From DATBSK01 sp040902705 (GTDB lineage: Bacteria > Actinomycetota > Acidimicrobiia > IMCC26256 > PALSA-555): DNA of 6,996 nucleotides. The first letter of the stretch is position 1. Each line of letters starts with the position of its first letter. Position numbers and translations under genes: made by a program. Location of the stretch: the NCBI GenBank assembly GCA_040902705.1, contig JBBDWT010000044.1, positions 1 to 6,996 of the forward strand. The letters are read 5' to 3'. This document shows positions 1 through 5,783 of the stretch, in pieces. The notes under the pieces were generated by a model. The model saw only the letters and a program-made list of their open reading frames with translations. It was not told where the DNA came from and made no database searches.

Positions 1-54
1 AACGGCATCAAGTCGATGCCGGTCTCGTTCACCCCTGCGCCGCGCCTGGCCTGA
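1..54 (+). CDS. C-terminal fragment of an unidentified protein
   Basis: An open frame enters from the left edge and stops at TGA 52-54, giving only 17 residues (ending PAPRLA). Its codons have the strong third-position G/C preference of the neighbouring genes, which supports real coding. The fragment is too short to assign to a family. The G/C third-position signal switches to the next frame near positions 40-55 and continues to a TAG at 182-184. The stop at 54 may therefore come from a one-base frameshift, either a sequencing error or a mutation. The gene is convergent with the PhyH-type gene to its right. Confidence 0.45.
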   Translation, partial: NGIKSMPVSFTPAPRLA

Positions 55-184
55 GACCGCGGCGGGCAAGGTCACGACCCAGCTCCCGTTCCGCTCGATG
101 CGGTACTGGCGACTCACGCGTCGGTTCCGGCGGCGCGACCATGTCACCATCGCCGGTCCCACGACGGTAGGCGTCGCGTCCTAG
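55..184 (+). other. Possible frameshifted tail of the left-edge gene
   Basis: The frame starting at position 2 is open through to TAG 182-184 and has high third-position G/C from about position 32 onward. It encodes a basic, plausible tail with a segment FRSMRYWRLTRRF and an end VTIAGPTTVGVAS. Omitting one base near 52 would join it smoothly to the frame that ends at 54. Its TAG shares the palindrome CTAG (181-184) with the TAG of the leftward PhyH gene, a compact convergent arrangement that supports it being the true gene end. No ATG or GTG start with a ribosome site was seen for an independent gene here. The alternative is plain noncoding spacer. Confidence 0.35.
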
Positions 185-1017
185 ACCGGCCGCCCTTCGA
201 AGTCGCCGATGAGCGACACCCGGGCCCGGTCACCGACCGGCTCCGCCGAACGGAACGCCGCCCGCTTCGCCGCGTAGTACGCCTCGCGCAGATCACCCTC
301 CGACGCGGCGTTGTACGTCGGGTAGAGCGCACGGCGCGGATGCGGCGAGCGGTTGGCCGTGCTGCGGTGCGGCGTGCGGCTGTGGAACCACAGCGTCTGA
401 CCGGCCGCCAGGGGCAGCGGCTGCCAGTCGAGGCGCTCGACGACCGCGCGATCGATGCACCCGCGCTCGTCGAGCGGCAGCACCTCGGCGAAGTGTGCAG
501 AGACGACCTCGAGGCATCCGTTCCCCTCATCGGCATCGTCGACCGCGACCATCGCCGACACGTGCACGTCGATCATCGGGTACGCGGGTGCGTCCTGGTG
601 CGGGGAGTAGCCGGCGCCGCCCGCGAGCTTGTAGTTGACCTTCTCCTTGTAGAGCACGGCCGGCGCATCGAGGAGCGCGCCCGCGACATCGACGAACGCG
701 CCCTCGCAGAGCAGCGAGCGCAGGCCCGCGTGGATCGGGACGAAGTTCTCGCTGCGCGCGAGCATCGTGCCCGCGTCGGTTCGTTCGAAGTGTTGGAGCA
801 CCCCGTCGGTACCGTCCGCCAGCGCGGCGATCTCGTCGACCCAGCTCGCGAGGGATACCGCGGTCGGCGAGTCGATCGCGTCGACCGCGACCCACCCGAG
901 ATCGCGGAAGTGCGCGACCAGCGCGTCGCGCTCGTCCTCGCCGAGGCCGAACACCCGGGGTGGGGTCGGCGACGTCACCGCAGGGGCGTTCGCGACCGGT
1001 GTGTCATCGCCTGACAC
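181..1017 (-). CDS. PhyH-family Fe(II)/2-oxoglutarate dioxygenase
   Basis: This 278-residue protein belongs to the phytanoyl-CoA dioxygenase (PhyH) superfamily, which hydroxylates small organic substrates using non-haem iron, O2 and 2-oxoglutarate. The iron triad is visible as H140-x-D142 in SPHQDAPAY and a distal H217 in RTPHRS. R228/R229 in PHPRRALYPTYN fits the arginine that binds the 2-oxoglutarate carboxylate. The stretch LYKEKVNYK (122-130) before the HxD motif matches many bacterial PhyH proteins. There is no signal peptide, so it is cytosolic. The chosen start is GTG 1017-1015, lying inside the end of the upstream hydrolase gene (14-nt overlap), which suggests translational coupling. 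The same frame stays open further upstream, but that part is a shadow of the hydrolase gene. A GTG 20 codons downstream is an alternative start. Length is typical of the family. The substrate is unknown; phosphonates, quaternary amines or acyl chains are all possible for this superfamily. Confidence 0.9.
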   Translation of the reverse strand: MSGDDTPVANAPAVTSPTPPRVFGLGEDERDALVAHFRDLGWVAVDAIDSPTAVSLASWVDEIAALADGTDGVLQHFERTDAGTMLARSENFVPIHAGLRSLLCEGAFVDVAGALLDAPAVLYKEKVNYKLAGGAGYSPHQDAPAYPMIDVHVSAMVAVDDADEGNGCLEVVSAHFAEVLPLDERGCIDRAVVERLDWQPLPLAAGQTLWFHSRTPHRSTANRSPHPRRALYPTYNAASEGDLREAYYAAKRAAFRSAEPVGDRARVSLIGDFEGRPV

Positions 1018-1960
1018 GCTCTCGACTCGACGGCGCGAGCTGTCGCTCCAACCACTCGTCGGCGTCGCGTGCAGCCCGCTTGGTGACCGCGAGCTGCTCG
1101 AAGATCTGGAAGCCGTGGGGCGCGCCCGGGTAGACGTGGAGCTCGGTCGGCACCCCCGCCCGGTTGAGCCGCATGGCGTAGTCGACGTCCTCGTCGCGGA
1201 AGCCGTCGATCGTGCCGACGGCGACGAACGCAGGCGGGAGCCCACTGAGATCGGACGCACGAGCCGGAGCGGCAAGCGCGGGGACGGCATCCGTGCCGTA
1301 GAGGTCGCCGAGGTACGAACGCCACCCGAACTCGTTGGAGTGCCGGTCCCAGATCGGGAGCCCGTCCAGCCGGCTCGAGGCAGTCTGCTGGCGGTCGTCG
1401 ATCATCGGGCACTCGAGCAGCTGGAAACGAAGCGGCATCTCGGCGNNNNNNNNNNGCGCGAGCGCGGCCGCGAGCCCTGCGCCCGCGCTCGTGCCCGCCA
1501 CTCCGATCCGGGAGCGGTCGACCCCGAGCTCGTCGGCGTGCTCGTCGACCCAGCGCAGCCCCGCGTAGCAGTCCTCGAGTGGCTCCGGGTACGGCGCTTC
1601 GGGCGCGAGCCGGTACTCGACGGACACACCGACACACCCGAGGCGGCGCGCCCAGCGCGCGAGCTTGGCGTCGTCCATGTCGCGGTTGCCGAGCACGTAC
1701 CCGCCCCCGTGGATCGAGTATGCGCACGGGTGAGGGCCGGCGGCACCGCGTGGCCGATGGACGCGCACGACGATGCCTCGCGCCTCGTCGACGACGTGCT
1801 CGGCGCGCTCGACGTCGTCGGTGGAGACCGCGTCTCCGACGGGTGTCGATTCGCGAAACGTCGGCAGCGTGTCTGCGGAGACCCTGAACCCGAGCATCGC
1901 ATCGAGCAGCGGCGCGATCTCGGGATCGACCTGGTCTGCGGTGACGGTGTCGACAGCCAC
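1004..1960 (-). CDS. Alpha/beta hydrolase (HSL-type esterase/lipase)
   Basis: This is a serine hydrolase of the hormone-sensitive-lipase / acetyl-esterase class, about 318 residues as assembled. It shows the oxyanion-hole motif HGGGY (84-88), the nucleophile elbow GTSAG with S158 (most relatives have GDSAG), the acid D252 in GTIDGFRDED, and the catalytic H282 in GAPHGF. The conserved VEYRLAPE segment (114-121) is also present. The family cleaves short- to medium-chain carboxyl esters in the cytosol; no signal peptide is seen. The start is GTG 1960-1958 with GGGGAGG at 1970-1964, a short 3-nt spacing. A run of 10 N (1446-1455) falls just after the nucleophile helix. The frame survives it, but relatives usually carry a few more residues at this point, so the true length may differ slightly. 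It lies 35 nt after the binding-protein gene and overlaps the PhyH gene, so the three are probably one operon. Confidence 0.9.
   Translation of the reverse strand: MAVDTVTADQVDPEIAPLLDAMLGFRVSADTLPTFRESTPVGDAVSTDDVERAEHVVDEARGIVVRVHRPRGAAGPHPCAYSIHGGGYVLGNRDMDDAKLARWARRLGCVGVSVEYRLAPEAPYPEPLEDCYAGLRWVDEHADELGVDRSRIGVAGTSAGAGLAAALAXXXXAEMPLRFQLLECPMIDDRQQTASSRLDGLPIWDRHSNEFGWRSYLGDLYGTDAVPALAAPARASDLSGLPPAFVAVGTIDGFRDEDVDYAMRLNRAGVPTELHVYPGAPHGFQIFEQLAVTKRAARDADEWLERQLAPSSRERVRR
1446..1455. other. 10-N assembly gap inside the hydrolase gene
   Basis: Ten N interrupt the hydrolase gene between AAALA and AEMPL. Reading through keeps the frame, so the true missing length is probably 10 nt plus a multiple of 3. 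Homologues typically have about six residues here (a LLARDR-like stretch), which would suggest about 16 nt. That estimate comes from memory of the family, not from an alignment. The flanking bases do not repeat each other, unlike at the 100-N gap. Confidence 0.95.
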
Positions 1961-1963
1961 GTT

Positions 1964-1970
1964 CCTCCCC
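1964..1970 (-). promoter_or_regulatory. Ribosome binding site of the hydrolase gene
   Basis: GGGGAGG on the minus strand lies 3 nt before the GTG at 1960. The spacing is shorter than ideal, but no other start in the region has a comparable site, so it decides the GTG start. Confidence 0.55.
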
Positions 1971-1995
1971 GTTCAGAACCGGCGCGCGGTGAGCA

Positions 1996-3330
1996 CTACT
2001 GGATCAGGTCGAGCTTGATCTCGATGCGGTTGCGCTTCTTGCAGTCGAAGGTGCCCTTCTTCGAGGGCGTGACCCGAACGAACTCGCCGTCCTGCACCTG
2101 CGTGAGCACATAGCAGTCGGTCGTCGTGCGGTTGCCGATGTCGGTGACCCCGAGCATGCCGTCCGCGTCGAAGTCGTGGATCGTGGCGAGCTGGTCGAGC
2201 AGCGCCTCGCGCGTCACGCCGTTGACGCCGCTCGCGGCGACGATCTGCTCGATCGCCTGGCTGACGAGCAGCCCCGACGCGTACGCCTGGATGCCGAAGC
2301 CGTCCGCCTTGGACCTTCCCGTGTACTCGAGGAAGTCGGCCAAGGCCTCGTTCGAGCTCGCCTCCTCGAACGGGAGGAACAGCGTCGAGACGAACTGACC
2401 TTCGACGTCGGCGCCACCCTGCTCGAGCAGTGCCCGGTCATAGCACTGCAGCGTGCAGTCCCAGATGAAGTCGGGGTCGTTGATCCCTTGCAGCTTCGCT
2501 TCCTTGCGCAGCAGCACCGTCGTGTTGAACGTGCCGCCGCTCTGCGCGTAGTTCGACGAGTCGTCCTTGAGCTTCTGCACGATCGTCGTGTACGCCGTCT
2601 GCAGACCCTGGGTCGAGATCAGCTCCTCGAAGTCCTGCTTGATCCCCGCACCCGCATGCTGCATCTCGATCATCGATGCGCGGTTCGAGTTCTCGGCCGC
2701 CTTGAGGTCTCCGGAGTAGATGTAGGCGCCGTGGAGGTCGTTGCCGAACTTCTTCTGGTAGTAGAACGCGCGACCCGCATTCGCCTGGTACGTCTGCGGG
2801 TGCTCGCCCTTCGTATCGCAGATGATCTGCGGCGGGTTCACCGAGTACGTCGTCGGCGAGCACTGCTGCGCCACCTCGGTCGTGATGACTGCGATGTCGG
2901 GGAGCCCGGTCGCGGCGCCTGCCTTGTCGGCACATGCCTTGATGTCGTCGACGTTGTTCAGGAAGACCGCCGACGTGCCCACGAGCGCGAAGTCTTCCGA
3001 GCACGCCTTGATGACCGCGTTGCGCGCCTCGTCGGCGCTCAGCTTCGAGTCGAGGACATCGACGACGACCTTGCGGCCCGCGAGCCCGCCGTTGGCGTTG
3101 ACGTACTTGGCCCAGCCCTTCACGCCGTCGACGGAGCCCTGGAAGATGCCCGGCGCGAGCGGCGTGTCGATGTCGGCCACGACCGCGATCCGGATCTCCT
3201 CGTCGGTGATCCCGATCTCGCTCGCCGTCGGCTCCTCGCCGTTGCTCCCCTGCGCGGATGCACCTGCGGTCGAAGCTCCAGCCACGAGAACGACGATGGC
3301 GGCGAGCACCAGCGAGCGAGTGTGCTTCAC
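1996..3330 (-). CDS. Secreted substrate-binding protein, branched-chain amino acid ABC type
   Basis: This 444-residue protein is an extracellular solute receptor of the periplasmic-binding-protein-like type I fold (Leu/Ile/Val, amide and urea receptor family). A Sec signal peptide is clear: basic KHTR, hydrophobic residues 6-19, and an ASA cleavage site at 24-26. No lipobox cysteine is seen, so it may be released or held some other way. The mature start ITDEEIRIAVVADIDTPLAPG (41-61) and the following GSVDGVKGWAKYVNANGG are typical of the family. The mature part carries eight cysteines (110, 133, 157, 171, 292, 296, 406, 430), which suggests disulfides. The start is GTG 3330-3328, preceded by AGGAGGG at ideal spacing. 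No permease or ATPase genes lie in the window, so it is an orphan receptor or its partners are elsewhere. It is the first of the three leftward cluster genes, which suggests that it captures the substrate processed by the hydrolase and the dioxygenase. Confidence 0.9.
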   Translation of the reverse strand: MKHTRSLVLAAIVVLVAGASTAGASAQGSNGEEPTASEIGITDEEIRIAVVADIDTPLAPGIFQGSVDGVKGWAKYVNANGGLAGRKVVVDVLDSKLSADEARNAVIKACSEDFALVGTSAVFLNNVDDIKACADKAGAATGLPDIAVITTEVAQQCSPTTYSVNPPQIICDTKGEHPQTYQANAGRAFYYQKKFGNDLHGAYIYSGDLKAAENSNRASMIEMQHAGAGIKQDFEELISTQGLQTAYTTIVQKLKDDSSNYAQSGGTFNTTVLLRKEAKLQGINDPDFIWDCTLQCYDRALLEQGGADVEGQFVSTLFLPFEEASSNEALADFLEYTGRSKADGFGIQAYASGLLVSQAIEQIVAASGVNGVTREALLDQLATIHDFDADGMLGVTDIGNRTTTDCYVLTQVQDGEFVRVTPSKKGTFDCKKRNRIEIKLDLIQ

Positions 3331-3550
3331 CGATTCCCTCCTGGGGTTCCGATCGCCGCGGGCCGCGCCGTGCGGCGTGGTCGCAGTCTGCTCGCGAGCG
3401 GACCATGGTGCGAGGCAGGCTCCGCAGACACGGGCTCCTGAGGAGACCAGCCGGTCAGTCCGTGCTGGCGCCAGGAGGGCCGGTCGGCGTGGCGCTTCAC
3501 GGTCTCGTACCAGCCGTCCGGGTTGCTCGGGGTGGTGGCAAGATCGACGG
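3327..3550 (-). other. Divergent spacer with a coding-like minus-strand tract
   Basis: This is the spacer between the leftward binding-protein gene and the rightward methyltransferase gene. On the minus strand one frame is open across it and ends at TGA 3329-3327, overlapping the binding-protein GTG as GTGA. Between about 3545 and 3445 this frame has almost only G or C at third positions and a natural-looking composition (for example PSNPDGWYETVKRHADRPSW). The signal fades in the last 40 or so codons. No ATG was found upstream. The only in-frame GTG (ETVKRH) would leave part of the biased stretch outside the gene. It may be a gene remnant, a small protein with an unusual start, or chance. The spacer must also hold the promoters of both flanking units, but no convincing -35/-10 pair was recognised. 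Confidence 0.3.
3336..3342 (-). promoter_or_regulatory. Strong ribosome binding site of the binding-protein gene
   Basis: AGGAGGG on the minus strand sits 5 nt before GTG 3330. It is the best Shine-Dalgarno match seen in the window and fixes the start, ahead of the longer overlapping frames. Confidence 0.8.
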
Positions 3551-5047
3551 ATGGATGAGGAGGGCGTGGCGAAGAAGCGCGGGACCGAGACCTCGAGCTT
3601 CGGTGTCGGTCGCCGCGAGAGCCACGATGCCTCCCGCTTCTACGCCCGCTTCTCCCCGCCGGAGCTCTCCGACGACGACACGATCAACCCACCCGTCGCG
3701 CGCGACCAGATCTTCCCCGGCAACGCCAAGGACATGACCGACACGCAGGTGGCGGACGCGTCGGTCGCGCTGGTCGTCACCTCACCGCCCTACTTCGCCG
3801 GCAAGGAGTACGAGGAGGCGCTCGGTCAGGGCCACGTCCCGGCGACGTACTTCGAGTACCTCTCGATGCTGGAGGCCGTCTTCGCGCGGTGCGTCGACAA
3901 GCTCGAGCCCGGCGGACGCATGGCGATCAACGTCGCGAACCTCGGTCGGCGTCCGTACCGATCCCTGTCGTCCGACGTGATCACGATGATGCAGGACCTC
4001 GGACTGCTGCTGCGCGGCGAGATCATCTGGCAGAAGGCACGCGGCGCGTCGGGCTCGTGTGCCTGGGGCTCCTTCCAGAGCCCGACGAACCCGGTCTTCC
4101 GCGACCTCACCGAGCGGGTGGTGGTCGCGAGCAAGGGTCGCTTCGACCGCGCGAAGACGCGCCGCGAGCGCGAGCAGGACCCCGCGCTGGCATCGGAGAT
4201 CTCGCTCTTCAAGGAAGAGTTCATGGAGGCGACGATCGACCTGTGGGAGATCGCCCCGGAGATGGCCACCCGGGTGGGCCACCCGGCGCCGTTCCCGGTC
4301 GAGCTCCCCCAGCGGCTCATCGAGCTCTACACGTACCGCAACGACCTCGTGCTCGACCCGTTCATGGGGTCGGGCACCACGGCCGTCGCCGCGCTGCGGA
4401 CGAAGCGGTCGTACGTCGGGTTCGACACCGACCGGTCCTACGTCGACGCCGCGACCGCTCGGGTCGACGCCGAGCGCGCGCGCCTCGCCGCCGAGACGAC
4501 GAGCGCCCCGTGGTCGGCGATGATCGATCTCTCGGCGCCGAGCGAGGTGGGCGACGGGACGACCGACGACGAGTTTCAGCGGCGCGCGGTGCAGGAAGGT
4601 CACAAGGCGGAGGAGATCGCCCGCCGCGTGCTCGTCCACGCGGGCTTCGAGGTCATCAAGCACGATCACCGCACGAAGAGTGGCGCGGAGGTCGACTTCG
4701 TCGTGGAAGATCAACAGGGTCGCGAGTGGTACGTGGACGTGTCGGGCGCGTTCACGAGCACGCGCGCAGGCCTTCGGCGGACCGACACCCTCTGGAAATC
4801 GCTCGGCAAGGCGGCGGTGCTGCGAACGGATTCGCCGAACCCGATCCTGCTCCTGACCACGGATCTCCCCGTGCCGGGGAGCGCCGGGGATGCCGCGCTC
4901 ACGGCGACCCGCGACGCGGAGGGAGGCGTCATCCACGACGCGATCGAGATGCTCAGCCCCGACGGGCTCGCACGCCTCCGGAGGTACGCACTCGGGGGCT
5001 GGGCCGACCGCGCCGAGGGCGAGCTGCTGCCGCCCGCGCGCCCGTGA
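3551..5047 (+). CDS. Beta-class DNA methyltransferase fused to a nuclease-like domain
   Basis: This 498-residue protein transfers a methyl group from S-adenosylmethionine to an amino group (adenine N6 or cytosine N4) in DNA. Motif IV TSPPYF (77-82) precedes motif I DPFMGSGTT (269-277), the order of the beta class. A motif X-like HPAPFPVELPQRLIELYT lies at 244-261, and YVGFDTDRSYVDAA (288-301) follows motif I. Residues 163-205 (GASGSCAWGSF onward) may contribute to target recognition. A second domain at about 345-440 resembles a PD-(D/E)XK fold, with E354/E355, G366 and D382, but it reads D396-V-S where an E-x-K would be expected. No separate restriction enzyme lies beside it, so it is an orphan methyltransferase or a degenerate single-chain restriction-modification protein. 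The start is uncertain. ATG 3551 has no ribosome site and might be leaderless. GTG 3566 has AGGAGG only 2 nt upstream. The frame stays open far upstream only as a shadow of the binding-protein gene. Confidence 0.9.
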   Translation: MDEEGVAKKRGTETSSFGVGRRESHDASRFYARFSPPELSDDDTINPPVARDQIFPGNAKDMTDTQVADASVALVVTSPPYFAGKEYEEALGQGHVPATYFEYLSMLEAVFARCVDKLEPGGRMAINVANLGRRPYRSLSSDVITMMQDLGLLLRGEIIWQKARGASGSCAWGSFQSPTNPVFRDLTERVVVASKGRFDRAKTRREREQDPALASEISLFKEEFMEATIDLWEIAPEMATRVGHPAPFPVELPQRLIELYTYRNDLVLDPFMGSGTTAVAALRTKRSYVGFDTDRSYVDAATARVDAERARLAAETTSAPWSAMIDLSAPSEVGDGTTDDEFQRRAVQEGHKAEEIARRVLVHAGFEVIKHDHRTKSGAEVDFVVEDQQGREWYVDVSGAFTSTRAGLRRTDTLWKSLGKAAVLRTDSPNPILLLTTDLPVPGSAGDAALTATRDAEGGVIHDAIEMLSPDGLARLRRYALGGWADRAEGELLPPARP

Positions 5048-5069
5048 GCGCGACGCCCGGCTCGTCGCC

Positions 5070-5455
5070 CTGAACGTCGTCGCCACGACCCGCCCCGAGA
5101 CGCTGCCGTCGCGCGAGGCCGCGGTCGAGCTCCNNNNNNNNNNNNNNNNNNNNNNNNNNNNNNNNNNNNNNNNNNNNNNNNNNNNNNNNNNNNNNNNNNN
5201 NNNNNNNNNNNNNNNNNNNNNNNNNNNNNNNNNGTCGCCACGACCCGCCCCGAGACGCTGCCGTCGCGCGAGGCCGCGGTCGAGCTCCGGGAGTGCCTGC
5301 TCGAGGAACGGTGGGCCGACGCGATCTTCACCTGGGTCGAGCTGTCGGGAGTCGCGATCGACGCGTACCCCGACGAGATCGTGTGGACCGAGTCGGTGCT
5401 CGACGCCGAGCGCGCGACCCTCGAGATCCGCATGGCGCCGCTGTTCCGCGACTGA
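5070..5455 (+). CDS. Small hypothetical protein, interrupted by an assembly gap
   Basis: After the gap a frame runs from the first known base (5234) to TGA 5453-5455 and reads, in part, LRECLLEERWADAIFTWVEL and IVWTESVLDAERATLEIR. Third positions are almost all G or C, so it is very probably coding. The same peptide start (VATTRPETLPSREAAVEL) is encoded before the gap at 5079-5133, because the 55 bases there duplicate those after the gap. Merging the duplicates gives one continuous frame that can be followed back into the methyltransferase end, with no ATG, GTG or TTG. CTG at 5070 would give 76 residues. The protein is acidic, with no signal peptide or membrane segment, and I do not recognise its family. 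It lies just downstream of the methyltransferase on the same strand, so it may be co-transcribed. If the gap is real, the start may lie in the missing bases. Confidence 0.55.
5079..5133 (+). repeat. 55-bp direct repeat, copy at the left edge of the gap
   Basis: The sequence from gtcgccacgacc to gtcgagctcc is identical to 5234-5288. This copy abuts the last base before the N run. It is best read as an unmerged contig overlap, not a biological repeat. Confidence 0.95.
5134..5233. other. 100-N assembly gap
   Basis: Exactly 100 N separate the two identical 55-bp flanks. A round 100 is a common placeholder for a gap of unknown size. Given the duplicated ends, the real gap is probably an overlap, with no bases missing. 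Confidence 0.95.
5234..5288 (+). repeat. 55-bp direct repeat, copy at the right edge of the gap
   Basis: This stretch is base-for-base identical to 5079-5133 and starts at the first base after the N run. Beyond it, the unique sequence continues the same reading frame. Confidence 0.95.
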
Positions 5456-5491
5456 GGCGCGGGATTCGGCCGACGCAGCCGCCCGAGCCCG

Positions 5492-5752
5492 TCAGCCGCC
5501 CGAGAGCGCCTGCATGATCACGACCTCGTCGTCGCCACCGATCGGCGTCGAGAGATCACGCTCGACCTCGCCGTTGAGGAACACCTTCATGTGCGGGCGG
5601 ACGCGCCCCTGCTCGTCGACCATCCGGAAGCGGATCCCGGGATGCCGGCGGTCGAGGTCGACGAGCAGCTCGTCGAGCGTCGCGCCCTCGGCGTCGACCT
5701 CCGCCTGCTGGTCCGTGTACGACCGCAACGGCGTCGGGATGCGCACCTTCAT
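5492..5752 (-). CDS. MoaD/ThiS-family ubiquitin-like sulfur-carrier protein
   Basis: This 86-residue beta-grasp protein ends in LSGG. In this family the terminal Gly-Gly is adenylated by an E1-like enzyme and then carries sulfur as a thiocarboxylate. The pattern is typical: N-terminal strand MKVRIPTPLRSYT, a helix after TLDELLVDLDRRHPG (25-39), a strand VFLNGE (57-62), then DEVVIMQALSGG at the end. Length fits MoaD-like proteins. Start ATG 5752-5750 has no strong Shine-Dalgarno site, and the gene lies 31 nt after the BNR gene on the same strand, so translation may depend on the upstream gene. No molybdopterin or thiamine genes and no E1 enzyme are in the window. The partner is therefore unknown, and a role outside molybdopterin synthesis is possible. 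It is convergent with the small hypothetical gene, 36 nt away. Confidence 0.88.
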   Translation of the reverse strand: MKVRIPTPLRSYTDQQAEVDAEGATLDELLVDLDRRHPGIRFRMVDEQGRVRPHMKVFLNGEVERDLSTPIGGDDEVVIMQALSGG

Positions 5753-5783
5753 CGTCGTCGGTCACGGCTCACGACACGCGCGG

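Noticed and set aside
1018..1290. Extension of the PhyH frame upstream to 1290
   Set aside because: The extra 91 residues are Ser/Arg-rich shadow sequence opposite real hydrolase codons. The family-like N-terminus begins after the GTG at 1017.
767..2113. Long plus-strand frame across the hydrolase and PhyH genes
   Set aside because: It is antisense to two genes with clear catalytic motifs and its translation is Arg-rich with no recognisable domain, as expected for shadows in GC-rich DNA.
2822..3550. Extension of the methyltransferase reading frame upstream to 2822
   Set aside because: This part lies opposite the well-supported binding-protein gene and reads as low-complexity shadow. The methyltransferase-like sequence begins only after about 3551.
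3516..3551. Promoter with CAAGAT (3539-3544) as -10 for a leaderless methyltransferase start
   Set aside because: No -35 at suitable spacing was found, and a six-base weak match is not enough to call a promoter.
3782..5086. Long minus-strand frame opposite the methyltransferase
   Set aside because: It is Arg/His-rich and without motifs, while the plus strand carries complete methyltransferase motifs.
5079..5288. Biological tandem or CRISPR-like repeat
   Set aside because: There are only two copies and both abut an N run exactly, which fits an assembly overlap much better.
4711..5433. Minus-strand frame reading through the 100-N gap
   Set aside because: It is Ser/Arg-rich, crosses unknown bases and lies opposite two stronger plus-strand coding frames.
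5456..5491. Possible bidirectional terminator between the convergent small ORF and the MoaD-like gene
   Set aside because: Only a weak CGGC/GCCG stem is visible and there is no T run on either strand.
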